DNA from: Sphingobacterium pedocola
Lineage (GTDB): Bacteria > Bacteroidota > Bacteroidia > Sphingobacteriales > Sphingobacteriaceae
Direction of reading: 5' to 3'
DNA: 64,000 nt
Assembly: GCF_015209965.1 (NCBI RefSeq)
Contig: NZ_MU158689.1
Span: forward strand, 2,133,667 to 2,197,666
Shown here piece after piece: positions 17,285-27,002 of this stretch. Position 1 is the stretch's first letter. The number at the start of each line of letters is the position of its first letter. The position numbers and the translations under genes are program-made. The notes under the pieces were generated by a model. That model did no database searches and was not told the origin of the DNA. It saw nothing but the letters and a program-made list of their open reading frames with translations.

Positions 17285-17749
17285 TTATTGACGTGATAAA
17301 GTGACCTGAAAGTCACCTTTTCCTGTTTCCCCTGTTTCGGTATTTTCCCATCCCATGTAAAAAGACAGCGTCATGCTGTTTGCATTGACCTTTACATCGA
17401 GCTCATCAACCGGTGTCGTTCCCGATAGCGTGATCTTTGCCTGTTCCTCCGTACCCGATACGGACCAAGTGCTTTCGGTTGCGCTAAATACGATCGGACA
17501 GTCCTTTCCCAAAAAAGCTTTTGGATTACCGGATTCATCCATGGTAAATACCAGACGCATATCGCCAAAAACTTCCGCCGGTACTTCTGTTGGGGTGATG
17601 ATCTGTACCGGCTTGGCCCAGGTACCGCTGATGCGGCCCGCCAGCAATTGCTCGGGATTCCCTACTGTTCCATTTATGAGATCTTTCTCGCAGGAACTGC
17701 CCCATAGCAACACGGTCAGCAGCAGTACGCGATTTAAAATATGTTTCAT
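17285..17749 (-). CDS. Small lipoprotein, 154 aa, lipocalin-like fold possible
   Basis: Signal peptide LLLTVLLWGSSC with lipid-modified Cys at about residue 20. The mature domain, from the SGTWAKP motif through MRLVFTMDESG to DFQVTLSRQ, alternates as beta strands. This is reminiscent of the lipocalin-like Bacteroidota lipoproteins (DUF5004-type), but I cannot name the family with confidence. It sits between the LamG protein and the metallophosphoesterase (27 and 26 bp gaps), so it is part of the operon. A ligand-binding or accessory surface role is likely. Confidence 0.6.
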   Translation of the reverse strand: MKHILNRVLLLTVLLWGSSCEKDLINGTVGNPEQLLAGRISGTWAKPVQIITPTEVPAEVFGDMRLVFTMDESGNPKAFLGKDCPIVFSATESTWSVSGTEEQAKITLSGTTPVDELDVKVNANSMTLSFYMGWENTETGETGKGDFQVTLSRQ

Positions 17750-17776
17750 ATGCCTAATCGATTAAAAATTACGTAA

Positions 17777-19405
17777 TCAGTTCACTTTAAATAAGCGGAA
17801 GGGCACATTCGACTTCAATGTACTTCCTTCCAATCCCCATGTACCATCCATACGGATACCCATATGGCTCAGCACATTGACCGCCACGTCGGTAAGACCC
17901 ACGGGGTAATAAGGGCGACGCTCCGTCGCCGGACCGACCAGTTCCGCATGGTTGTTTTTTCCGCTGTAATCCGTCAACACCGTGCCTCTTGCCTCATCCA
18001 GTTTTAGATAAAGGTTCAAAAAGGGCAATTGTGGATGGCTGCTTTTTTCAATGTGCTGCAGGTACATGTGGTCTTTAATAGTCTGTTGCGATAAGGCCGT
18101 CGACCATATACGGACTTCGTTAAACGAACCCGCCCAATTCGGCCCACCGTCATTATAGCCGCCCGTACCATCCTGTGAGAGGTAGATGTAATTAAATGGT
18201 GATGCCATCAGATCGGTCTCTTTATACGTCAGCGCTGCTCCGCCAACACGTTCCCCATCCTGGTACACAATACACTCTTTGGTTTTATCAAACGTGACGG
18301 CAATGTGATGCCATAGACCATCCTCGATCGACTTCGACGATCCGATATCATAACGTGCCCGTAGATTATTGGCAAAGTTGATCTTCCAAGACGAGCCACT
18401 CCGGCAGATTACAAATCCCGGATTGCCTCCCGAGCCCCAATCCTTATCGCCCATGATGACCGGGTCACTTGAATTTGCCCCCGCTTTGATCCACATCTCG
18501 ATCGTAAATTTATCCATGCCCTGCAGCCTTGTACCGGCTATAGGAATGCGTCCGTAGGTACGTTCGCCGGCCGGCGCCTTGTTTATCGTCAGGAAATTAT
18601 CGGCATTTTCCTTAGCGACCATATTTGCGGTCAGCAGTTCTTTGTTATCCAGATCTGCACCCGAGAATATCAGGGGTACCTTCAGTTCCGCTGCCGTACT
18701 GTTCATGGACAGACCGGTTTCCGAACCGCCATGTGTCGACACGACAAAAATAGCCCAGTTTTCACTCCCGTACGTCGCTCTGCTTTGTATCCCATCGACC
18801 AGTTGCGCGATATACGTATCCACCTGTTGGATGGCCAATACATAATCCGCTTTGCGCAGCTGGTAGCCCTGGAGCAAGCCAACTTCCTTGGGGCTGCTAA
18901 ACTGTACGAATACCGCATCCGCTGCCTGTCCCGCCAGCACCTCTTTAGCCTGTTCGAATACCTTTTCATCCGATCCGTGGTTATATTTCAGGTCGGCGTC
19001 ACTGTTTAATACCGTATTAATCTCCTGCTCGCGTAAAATAGAGGCGATACGGGTAGCCGGAAGCTGGCTTTTTATACGCTTCACCATCGAGGGGTACTGA
19101 TCCAGTTTATTACCTGTAAAAGAGTTCGCTTGCCGTACACCATGCTTATCAACACCTACACCGGTCAATAAGGTTGACCAGCCCGTTGTCGAGTTAGCGG
19201 GCAGCCCACCATACCCTTCCTTACTGTAGGAAGCATCGGCAATCAATCTATCCAGACCGGGTGTGGTTGCGTAGTCTAGCGCGGTGTAGATCATACCGTC
19301 CACGCCTATCACCAATATTTTCTTCGTCTTTGCCGTTTGCGCAAACGAATATCCCGTTCCGATCATATAGAGCGCTATGGCCCAAAAAATCCATCTATAA
19401 TTCAT
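17777..19405 (-). CDS. Alkaline-phosphatase-superfamily protein fused to a LamG domain; metal site degraded
   Basis: A 542-residue secreted protein (signal peptide 1-22). Residues about 28-255 follow the phosphodiesterase/alkaline phosphatase fold: VIGVDGM with D36, a nucleophile segment NSTTGWSTLLTG (71-82), and DKHGV. Residues about 285-470 are a LamG/concanavalin-like lectin domain (FTIEMWIKAG, GLWHHIAVTFD). The other metal ligands appear lost. The usual DHG is T224-HGG, the usual DxxGH segment reads SPKEVGLLQG (171-180), and the late GxGH histidine is absent. It may therefore be a binding protein, not an enzyme. It starts 5 bp after the DUF5007-like stop. Confidence 0.8.
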   Translation of the reverse strand: MNYRWIFWAIALYMIGTGYSFAQTAKTKKILVIGVDGMIYTALDYATTPGLDRLIADASYSKEGYGGLPANSTTGWSTLLTGVGVDKHGVRQANSFTGNKLDQYPSMVKRIKSQLPATRIASILREQEINTVLNSDADLKYNHGSDEKVFEQAKEVLAGQAADAVFVQFSSPKEVGLLQGYQLRKADYVLAIQQVDTYIAQLVDGIQSRATYGSENWAIFVVSTHGGSETGLSMNSTAAELKVPLIFSGADLDNKELLTANMVAKENADNFLTINKAPAGERTYGRIPIAGTRLQGMDKFTIEMWIKAGANSSDPVIMGDKDWGSGGNPGFVICRSGSSWKINFANNLRARYDIGSSKSIEDGLWHHIAVTFDKTKECIVYQDGERVGGAALTYKETDLMASPFNYIYLSQDGTGGYNDGGPNWAGSFNEVRIWSTALSQQTIKDHMYLQHIEKSSHPQLPFLNLYLKLDEARGTVLTDYSGKNNHAELVGPATERRPYYPVGLTDVAVNVLSHMGIRMDGTWGLEGSTLKSNVPFRLFKVN

Positions 19406-19410
19406 AACGA

Positions 19411-20262
19411 TTATTTAAAAAGCTTGATAACATAACTTCCCGGTCTGCCCAGCACAAAATTCATATTCTCGGTAACGTAAGTGGTATTGACCATACCCCC
19501 CACCTCTTCTATGATCTGCCAGGAGCAGTAGGTCTCGGCAGATTTCACCGGAAAATTTACTTTCCAGATTTCGCCTTCGGGGGTATCGTTTACGAACGTA
19601 CCCTTAAATCCTGAAGCCCTATTGGTCGTAAAATCAATGCGGTCGCCTGGCAAGGGCATACCATTTAAGTGTGCCACAAAGCGGATCTGGTTTGGCGCAT
19701 CCGCCACGCGCTCAATTTCGGGCGCCTTCGTCATTCCAGTAGACCAACGCGCCACTTCATATTCTTTAAATTCGACAACTACCGCGTCCTGTAGCAAGGT
19801 GCTGCCCGAGGAGTTGGATACGCGGATATCAAAGTGGTATTCGCCAGCCGGAATACGGTTTCCTTCCAGGATTTCAACTTTCCCTGTAAATGGGTTTAGC
19901 GATACCGCCGGCTTCATGACGGTATCCGTCTTCAGGCGTAGTTCCTCTTCCGATTCGCCACCGACGATAGGTGCTTTATAAGTAACGACCGGGATTTCCT
20001 CATTAAATGAAGTTGTTTCGTGACCATTGGTCTCCCATACGTTGACCACTTCAAAGTTCAGTGGCAGCGTCGAGCTAGAAGACAAGAAATCGCCGATGTT
20101 CTGCTCCATACCGGATATAGCGTACTGCTTTCTGTTCTTGTACCGCACGTCGGGTGCTATACTTCCCAAACCCGGCACTTCTGTACATCCTATCGGTAGT
20201 AATGCTGTACCCATGATAAAAAGGATAAAATTTAGCGTCAGCTTTTGCATTTGAAATTTCAT
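19411..20262 (-). CDS. DUF5007-like surface lipoprotein
   Basis: A 283-residue lipoprotein. Starting at 20262 (MKFQMQKLTL) gives the signal LFIMGTALLPIGC; the frame extends upstream but overlaps the fasciclin gene. The mature protein has repeated beta-sandwich character (GKVEILEGNRIPAGEYHFDI, then VARWSTGMTKAPEIERV). It resembles the DUF5007 lipoproteins that accompany fasciclin and SusCD genes in Bacteroidota. The likely role is surface binding of the imported ligand. Gaps are 22 bp from the preceding gene and 5 bp to the next. Confidence 0.6.
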   Translation of the reverse strand: MKFQMQKLTLNFILFIMGTALLPIGCTEVPGLGSIAPDVRYKNRKQYAISGMEQNIGDFLSSSSTLPLNFEVVNVWETNGHETTSFNEEIPVVTYKAPIVGGESEEELRLKTDTVMKPAVSLNPFTGKVEILEGNRIPAGEYHFDIRVSNSSGSTLLQDAVVVEFKEYEVARWSTGMTKAPEIERVADAPNQIRFVAHLNGMPLPGDRIDFTTNRASGFKGTFVNDTPEGEIWKVNFPVKSAETYCSWQIIEEVGGMVNTTYVTENMNFVLGRPGSYVIKLFK

Positions 20263-20284
20263 TAGACTGTAAGTTGCTTTTTTG

Positions 20285-20917
20285 TTAATTAAATCCGAAA
20301 ACATGCGTATCTGCGACCAGTACATGCACTGTCCCCGTAGTCGTTGCCACATCCGTGACGACAACCTTTGCGGGCGAATAAAACTCCAGGGTCGCAGGCG
20401 GATTGAGGTTCACCGAATAGATGATGTAGGCAGCACCCATATTGACATTTCCGAGGTAATCTTCCCGCACCAAATTGAAGCGTGCCTTCTTCCCACTCAT
20501 CGCCGTCGAATAGGAGTACACCGTCGAAAGCTTTGACCGCATAATCTGCTCGTTCGGAATGATGTAATCGGCAATATATCCTGCCATTTCTGCCATATCT
20601 TCGGCCGGTATGGCTTCCAGTGTCTTAGGTCTATTTTCCGGATCTGGATATTTCAGTAACAGGTAATTGTATATCGAATAATTTTGCGGTGCAAAAAAGG
20701 TACTGCCTTTGCGGTTTACCAGTTCCTCCAGCTTATTCAATTTAATCAATGTCGTTAACGTGTCGAATAGCGCCGGTTGGCTTTCCAGGTAACTCATTGT
20801 TGTACCTTCGTGTACCCCTGTCTGCTCGTCCAAAAGTCCGCCGTCGTTGTAATATGCATCATCGCATCCCGATAACAGGATACCGATGCAACAACATAGG
20901 GAGAGAAATAATTTCAT
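20285..20917 (-). CDS. Fasciclin (FAS1) domain lipoprotein
   Basis: A 210-residue lipoprotein with signal LFLSLCCCIGILLSGC. Residues about 45-205 look like one FAS1 domain: TLIKLNKLEELVNRKGSTFFAP at the start and GTVHVLVADTHVFGF at the end, the usual H-box-type close. FAS1 lipoproteins beside SusCD pairs are thought to bind glycans or glycoconjugates at the surface. It starts 17 bp after the SusD stop. Confidence 0.75.
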   Translation of the reverse strand: MKLFLSLCCCIGILLSGCDDAYYNDGGLLDEQTGVHEGTTMSYLESQPALFDTLTTLIKLNKLEELVNRKGSTFFAPQNYSIYNYLLLKYPDPENRPKTLEAIPAEDMAEMAGYIADYIIPNEQIMRSKLSTVYSYSTAMSGKKARFNLVREDYLGNVNMGAAYIIYSVNLNPPATLEFYSPAKVVVTDVATTTGTVHVLVADTHVFGFN

Positions 20918-20934
20918 AGCCTTATTTTTTGTGA

Positions 20935-22464
20935 TTATTGATTAAACTGCCAGTAGTACGTCTGTTCCATATTCGGATTGTTGGCAAAGGCCTCGTCGCT
21001 TACGGGGAAGAAGCCAGCGCCTTCCTTCTCAGCCTGCTCGCTGACGAAAGGGTTGAATTCATGCAAGCGCCCCAGGCGTACCAGATCATATACCCTGTGG
21101 TACTCGCCTATCAGTTCGCGCCGGCGTTCGGCCAGGATCTCTTCGATTAGCAACGGCTGATCTTCCCGTGTAAAGCGCGGGATATCTGCGCGCTCCCTTA
21201 TCAGGTTGAGATAATTAACAGCATCGCCAAGGCGGTTCAAGCGGGCGTCCGCTTCCGCTTTAAGCAGCAACAGATCCGCATACCGGAAAATCGGTACAGG
21301 CGAATCCATCCGGTTGTAGGAACGATCCTTCGCCTTTCTAAACTTGGCAAACATAATCTGGCGTTCGCCATTTTGTAAAGGATCATCAAAGATCGGACGC
21401 AGCTCGCTTGCGCTACCCGAAAAATCAATGCTTTGAAAAAACTCGGCTACCCGTTTATCCGAACCATCACGGGCGTAATCCGGGAATATCTCCAGAATTT
21501 TTGACTTCGGCACGGCTAACGACAGGTCCGAACGGTCGGTATACGGGTTTGTCAGGTAATAGGTCAGGATATGACCGTAGTAATCTGAAAACTCGCCAAA
21601 CTGATTATCGTAATATAGCTGAAATACCACCTCGTTTGATTCCCCTTTATCAAAGAGGTTTCTAAATTCCGAAATCGGGGCCAACCCAAATTGCTTAGAA
21701 TCGATGATCAGTTGTAATTTATCCGATGCCATGTCGTATTCCTTCAGCCACATGTAGGCGTGGGCCTGTAAAGCCAGTGCGGCGCCCTTAGTACCTCGCG
21801 AACTAGACAACTTACGCGTCATGCCCTTATATTCCCAAGGAAGATCCGGAAGCGCCATTTCCACCTCATCCACCACCATCTTCATCACCTCGTCCAGCGG
21901 CTCGCGCCCAAGTGGAGTTACATTACGTGCCTGTAAATTGACCGGTACATCACCCCATATGCGTGCCGCATAAAAGTGCGACATGGCCCTGAGAAAACGA
22001 GTTTCTGCGAGCAGTTCTGCTTTTCTATTGTCGGCAAAGCCCTCGTTGATCTCCGGCACGCGTTCCAATACAAGGTTACACTGCTCGATGGCGCGGTAAA
22101 AAAGACGCCAATTCGTCATCGGTTCTAGCTGCGTGCGGGCAATCAAGCGGTTTTCAAAACCTGCCTGCCAATCGCCGTCGTTATTCGGCGTGATCCAGTC
22201 GCCCGAACGGGCATCGCCCCAGAAATAATAATCACCCCAGGCCCCGTTGCGTGTGGTGGATGGGGTATCGTCTTTAGTCAGACCAGACAGTCCACGCCGG
22301 AAGATAGAGAATGCTGCTGCAACCGCTCCTTCCGCATCGCTGGCCTTTTGCCAGGCCTGGTCTTCGGTAACCGTATTAATTGGAAGCTCGTCTAGCCAGT
22401 CCTTACAGCTTGAAAGCGACAGGATCAAAACAGCTAGCGTTGCTAAAAGAATATTGTTCTTCAT
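20935..22464 (-). CDS. SusD/RagB-family outer-membrane lipoprotein (pair 2)
   Basis: A 509-residue SusD homologue; the start at 22464 gives the lipoprotein signal LATLAVLILSLSSC. SusD landmarks include the N-terminal DWLDELPINTVTEDQAW, ETRFLRAMSHFYAARIWGDV in the TPR-like region, and the C-terminal EEILAERRRELIGEYHRVYDLVRLG. It forms the lid of the SusC transporter encoded 38 bp upstream. By operon context the ligand may be a phosphonate-bearing glycoconjugate. Confidence 0.92.
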   Translation of the reverse strand: MKNNILLATLAVLILSLSSCKDWLDELPINTVTEDQAWQKASDAEGAVAAAFSIFRRGLSGLTKDDTPSTTRNGAWGDYYFWGDARSGDWITPNNDGDWQAGFENRLIARTQLEPMTNWRLFYRAIEQCNLVLERVPEINEGFADNRKAELLAETRFLRAMSHFYAARIWGDVPVNLQARNVTPLGREPLDEVMKMVVDEVEMALPDLPWEYKGMTRKLSSSRGTKGAALALQAHAYMWLKEYDMASDKLQLIIDSKQFGLAPISEFRNLFDKGESNEVVFQLYYDNQFGEFSDYYGHILTYYLTNPYTDRSDLSLAVPKSKILEIFPDYARDGSDKRVAEFFQSIDFSGSASELRPIFDDPLQNGERQIMFAKFRKAKDRSYNRMDSPVPIFRYADLLLLKAEADARLNRLGDAVNYLNLIRERADIPRFTREDQPLLIEEILAERRRELIGEYHRVYDLVRLGRLHEFNPFVSEQAEKEGAGFFPVSDEAFANNPNMEQTYYWQFNQ

Positions 22465-22502
22465 ACCTGTATTGTTATTTGTATACATAAACCATCAATT
22501 TT

Positions 22503-25500
22503 TTAAAGTCCCAGGGAAAGGCCGAATAATACCATGCGCCGCATCGGGTAGCCACCCGAGTTATCAAACCCGTCGAGCGTAACCAATTCAGCATCCGGAC
22601 CGCTGTAACGCTGGAAAGTCACCAGATTATCTACAGTGCAGTACAGGCGTACCCTATCAAACGGAATCCGTTTCAGCAGTGGTTTTGGCAACGTATAGGC
22701 CAAGGTTGCCGATTTGATCTTGAAATAAGATCCATCTTCCACATATTCCGAGTCGTAATCCACGATCTGAGAAGCATCACTCCATGGGTTTAGGGTCGGA
22801 TAGCGGGCCTGGTCACCGCTTTTTTCCCAGATCGAATAGCGGTCGAAATCAGGTAGCGAAGTCGTTCCGGCGAAGTCCTTTCCAAATCGTAACCTATCCA
22901 GAAGTTCGGTATTGACAATGTCGCGGCCAATGACAAACGTAGACACCACATTAAACGAGAAGCCCTTATAATAAAAGTCGTTTGTCCAGCCCCCGGTCCA
23001 TTTTGGGTTAGGGTCTCCCGCCAATACCCGGTCGTCCACGTCGATGCTAAAGTCATTGTTCTGATCTTTGAAATTTCGGTCACCGACGGCAAGCTTTTTG
23101 TTCTGCAGACCGATTAGGCGTCTGCCGGTTTTGGCATCGACCGGAATTTCGTTTTCACTTTGATAGATCCCTTGGGATTCGTAGAAAAAGAATCCGTTAA
23201 GCGGTGCACCGGAGCGCACGATCGAACCAAAATCCTGACCCGATGTACTGATCTTGATGATATCCGCATTTCCATCAGGAAGGGCTACCACGCGGTTTTT
23301 GTTGTATGCAAAATTAAGTCCCATATTCCAACTGAAATCCCTCATCGACCTCATGTTCGTGTTTAAGGTGAATTCCACCCCGCGATTCAGCACATCTGCC
23401 GCATTGCGATACACCTCATTATATCCCGACGTCGTCGGCAATGCGGTTGTCAACAGAAGCCCTTTCGTCAACTTCTCGTACACATCCACCACTACTTCTA
23501 CCTTGTTATTAAAGAGGGACAGGTCCATTCCGATGTTGCCCATTTGGCTTTTCACCCAGGTGAGGTCTTCATTCTTAAAACCGTCATACCAGGTCGGTGT
23601 AAAACCGGCAATACCGCCGTATGTAATCTGCAAGAGGGATTGATACTGATCCAGCGAGCCGCCGTTCATGACGCCCAAGGCCAGGTAATTCTCATCCCAA
23701 GTGGTACCCGACAGACCGTAACTACCCCGTATCTTACCGTTGTTCAACCATTCCCAATCCGCAAATAAGCTTTCTTTGTTGAAGTTCCAACCTGCCGATA
23801 CCGACGGGAAAAGCCCCCAGCGGTTAGCCTGTCCAAATTTTGAGGATCCATCCGTCCGGATAGAAGCCCCCAATAGGTATTTCTGATTAAAGGAATAATC
23901 CACCCGGCTGAAATACGACAGCAAGGTATTTGCGCCGTAGTTGCTCGTTCCGATATCGTTTTCTCCGGGCCATTTCACGTTGTTGGATAACAAGGGCGCA
24001 CTGGCTACGCTGCTCACGTTGGTCACCTTTGATTCCATCTTTTCGGCACTCTGCCCTACCAAGATGCTTAGGCTATGGCCATCGCCAAAGCGGGGCGTAT
24101 AATTAAGGGTATTTTGAAACAGCAGGTTTCGGTTCTCCCCTACACCGCTCTCATTCGTACCCCATAAGGTGCGGCGGGATTGGCTGAATGCGTCTCTCAT
24201 GGCCCGCGTATATTCCAGGCTCAAACTCACCTTATACATCAGGTCGTTTAAAATCTTCCAAGATACGTCCGAACTGAAGCGGATACGGTCGTTTACGTTG
24301 GCATTCTTACCCAGTCCATACACTTCTGTACCGGCCACCATCGGATTGGTGGGCAAAGGCATTAAGGACGAAAAATTAGTAGACAGATTTCCAGGATTCC
24401 GTGTTTGATCCGTACGCGAAAGCGCTAAGGTATTGTTGATCACCAGTGCGTTGTTTAACGCGTTAAAGGTGGTATTGGTCATTGTACTATACCGTTTAAA
24501 GCCCGTATTAAATAAAATCCCTTCGTTATCCAGGTAGCCTAGACTTACGCTATACTGGCCAAAATCACCCGCACCGCGTACCGAGGCATTGTAATCCTGC
24601 GTTACGGCCGTATTGTACAGGTAATCCTGCCAATCGGATGAATTGTTGTAAAATGGATTGGTTACATCGGTGTACATGCTCGGCATGGCCACACCATAAG
24701 GTGCATAAAGCGCATAGAGGTGGGCCACTTGCTCCCGCTCCTTCTGCCCCCCTGCTACATCCAGCAAGCGCGGCACAAAATTAATACCTGTACGGCTGTT
24801 GATATTGATCTGCGGTTTGCCCCTTTTCCCTTTCTTGGTCGTAATTAAGATCACCCCGTTGGCCGCCCGTGAACCATATATGGCCGCAGCATAGGCATCC
24901 TTCAGTACCGTTACCTCCTCGATGTCGCTTGGGTTAAGATCCGCAAGTACATTGGTGCTGGTCACCGCAAATTCATCGCTCGTACGGGAAATGATTGGCA
25001 CACCGTCTACCACATACAAGGGCTCCGATATGGCCGAGCCGTCGTCGCGGCTTACCGCAGCCAACCCACGGATTATCACATTGGGCGTAGCTCCCGGTTC
25101 ACCGGAATTCAGCTGGATATTCACCCCCGCCACGCGGCCCTGCATCATCGATTCAAACGACTCGGCCACCTGGTTCTCCGTTATCTCTTCCATTTTAAGC
25201 GTGGACACCGCTCCCGTTAGTTCCTTTCGCGTCTGCGAACCGTAGCCAACCACCACGACATCGTCGATTCGGGATTGGTTTTCCTCCAGTTCGATCAGCA
25301 GCCTGTCCGTGGACGCATATACGCGTTCCGTAGCTTTAAAGCCCACCGAGCTCGTGACGATGATATCGCCTTGCTGAAGTCTCAGGGTAAACACCCCTGC
25401 ATCATCTGTTTTCGCACTGCGCGTCGTACCTTTTACCTTGACGGTAACGCCCGCAATGGCGTTCCCCTGCTGATCCACGACCTTCCCTGACTTTACACCT

Positions 25501-25571
25501 TGCGCCATGAGGAGTACGGGAATTGTCATCATCAAGAAAAGAAAATACGTACCTTTTATTATTGCCTTCAT
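22503..25571 (-). CDS. SusC/RagA-family TonB-dependent transporter (pair 2)
   Basis: About 1022 residues. The start at 25571 (MKAIIKGTYFLFLMM) gives the best signal peptide; in-frame ATGs at 25577 and 25601 exist. A CarboxypepD_reg-like domain (GKVVDQQGNAIAGVTVKVKG) is followed by the DDVVVVGYGSQTRKELTG box, the plug (LKDAYAAAIYGSRAANGVIL) and a 22-strand barrel ending GLSLGL. It imports ligand captured by its SusD, powered by TonB. It is 43 bp downstream of the first SusD gene. Confidence 0.94.
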   Translation of the reverse strand: MKAIIKGTYFLFLMMTIPVLLMAQGVKSGKVVDQQGNAIAGVTVKVKGTTRSAKTDDAGVFTLRLQQGDIIVTSSVGFKATERVYASTDRLLIELEENQSRIDDVVVVGYGSQTRKELTGAVSTLKMEEITENQVAESFESMMQGRVAGVNIQLNSGEPGATPNVIIRGLAAVSRDDGSAISEPLYVVDGVPIISRTSDEFAVTSTNVLADLNPSDIEEVTVLKDAYAAAIYGSRAANGVILITTKKGKRGKPQININSRTGINFVPRLLDVAGGQKEREQVAHLYALYAPYGVAMPSMYTDVTNPFYNNSSDWQDYLYNTAVTQDYNASVRGAGDFGQYSVSLGYLDNEGILFNTGFKRYSTMTNTTFNALNNALVINNTLALSRTDQTRNPGNLSTNFSSLMPLPTNPMVAGTEVYGLGKNANVNDRIRFSSDVSWKILNDLMYKVSLSLEYTRAMRDAFSQSRRTLWGTNESGVGENRNLLFQNTLNYTPRFGDGHSLSILVGQSAEKMESKVTNVSSVASAPLLSNNVKWPGENDIGTSNYGANTLLSYFSRVDYSFNQKYLLGASIRTDGSSKFGQANRWGLFPSVSAGWNFNKESLFADWEWLNNGKIRGSYGLSGTTWDENYLALGVMNGGSLDQYQSLLQITYGGIAGFTPTWYDGFKNEDLTWVKSQMGNIGMDLSLFNNKVEVVVDVYEKLTKGLLLTTALPTTSGYNEVYRNAADVLNRGVEFTLNTNMRSMRDFSWNMGLNFAYNKNRVVALPDGNADIIKISTSGQDFGSIVRSGAPLNGFFFYESQGIYQSENEIPVDAKTGRRLIGLQNKKLAVGDRNFKDQNNDFSIDVDDRVLAGDPNPKWTGGWTNDFYYKGFSFNVVSTFVIGRDIVNTELLDRLRFGKDFAGTTSLPDFDRYSIWEKSGDQARYPTLNPWSDASQIVDYDSEYVEDGSYFKIKSATLAYTLPKPLLKRIPFDRVRLYCTVDNLVTFQRYSGPDAELVTLDGFDNSGGYPMRRMVLFGLSLGL

Positions 25572-25614
25572 TTGCATCTCTATTACATTCGTGTTTAACA
25601 CCGTTGGTTATCTG

Positions 25615-26916
25615 TTATTTAGACCAGTACTTATTTTGTTCGAGTCCGTTCGTTCGTATGCTCTGTGCCGATAAGGGCCAGTAGGCCGCTCCTAGCGTTA
25701 TATCGCTTTCCGTATAAGAAGGGAGAAACTGTCTGATCTTATCGAATCGGATCAGGTCAAAGAAACGCTGCCCCGACCCCATCAGTATTCGCTGCCGCTC
25801 ACGCAGCAGGGCATCGGCGAATGTACCCGCAGTTAACAGCGCATAGTTTTCCGTAGCACCTATAGCCGCTGTCGTCAGATGCGATTTGGCTGTCTCCAGC
25901 TGTCCGGCGCGCCACGCCGCTTCCGCCATCAACAGGCTGATCTCCTTGGTCGAGTAGAGCAGCAGCATGTTCTGTTCTTCAATAATTAAGGAAGCCGTCG
26001 TTCCCGCTTCCGGGATGGTAAACATCGACCGTCGCGTATCCCCTACGGGATAGATAGCATCCAGCTTTTCCTTGGTTATAGTTATGGGGTTGCCCGTGTA
26101 GGGCTGCTGCGTGATATCGGGATCGCTATCCTTTCCCAGAGACAGGCCCAAGTTGGAAAGGCTGTCTGCACCTTGACCTTCAAAAACAGCGGTCAATCCG
26201 TCATACGCTTCCTGGCCTTTGCCCAACCACAGCTGTTGATGGGCCAGTAATAAACATACCGCCGTCTTGTTAAACCGCACCTCCGTTAAGGCTGTACTCA
26301 CTATACCATCGTCGTTTAACAGGAGACGTGGCAATAAAGGTTTTGCTTCTGCCGCCCACTGTACACAGCGTGTCAGCACCTCTTGCTGGGTCAGCAACTT
26401 ACCGCGATCCGTGGCCTCCGCAGAAGGCACCGTTCCCCAGATACGGGTCAGGTAGAAGTATGCCATGGACTTCAGTGCCAGCGCTTCGCCACGGTACAGG
26501 TTATATTGGTAGCTGCTCAACATTTCCCCTTTTGCGGAGCCTAATTTTTCCAGCAAATAATTCGCATCCTGTATGGCATCATAAAAGTAGCCCCAGTCTG
26601 TGAGCTGCCTCAATGGTAAGGTACCGTTCGTTAATCGCTGTGCCGCCATATCATCCATAAAATCTACTTCTAGGGTCAAATCACCGGCACGGCCTTCGCC
26701 GTACATCAACCAGGCATGGTTATGCAGCAGCGCCCGTCGCATATCCACATAGATGCCGACTACGGCCTGCTCGAGTTTCTGTGGCGAGTCGTAATAGTCA
26801 GTCGCTATGGTTCTATTCTCCACTTCGTCAATGGTGAGGTAATCCTCACAGGAAGAGAATATGAACAGTAACAAGGCTACGAGCGCACACCATGTTATAG
26901 GCTTTATTTTATTCAT
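25615..26916 (-). CDS. SusD/RagB-family outer-membrane lipoprotein (pair 1)
   Basis: A 433-residue SusD homologue, somewhat short. The start at 26916 gives the signal CALVALLLFIFSSC followed by EDYLTIDEVENR. The TPR region has ALALKSMAYFYLTRIWGTV, and the C-terminus has LLRERQRILMGSGQRFFDLIRFDKI. It pairs with the SusC-like gene 86 bp upstream. Having two SusCD pairs in one operon suggests two related ligands or sizes of ligand. Confidence 0.9.
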   Translation of the reverse strand: MNKIKPITWCALVALLLFIFSSCEDYLTIDEVENRTIATDYYDSPQKLEQAVVGIYVDMRRALLHNHAWLMYGEGRAGDLTLEVDFMDDMAAQRLTNGTLPLRQLTDWGYFYDAIQDANYLLEKLGSAKGEMLSSYQYNLYRGEALALKSMAYFYLTRIWGTVPSAEATDRGKLLTQQEVLTRCVQWAAEAKPLLPRLLLNDDGIVSTALTEVRFNKTAVCLLLAHQQLWLGKGQEAYDGLTAVFEGQGADSLSNLGLSLGKDSDPDITQQPYTGNPITITKEKLDAIYPVGDTRRSMFTIPEAGTTASLIIEEQNMLLLYSTKEISLLMAEAAWRAGQLETAKSHLTTAAIGATENYALLTAGTFADALLRERQRILMGSGQRFFDLIRFDKIRQFLPSYTESDITLGAAYWPLSAQSIRTNGLEQNKYWSK

Positions 26917-27002
26917 CACCGTATTTTTTATGTCGTTTATCTGGAGGAGGACCGTATTCCGGATACCGCAATCTCCTATTAAATTGATTCTCATATCGTG
27001 TA

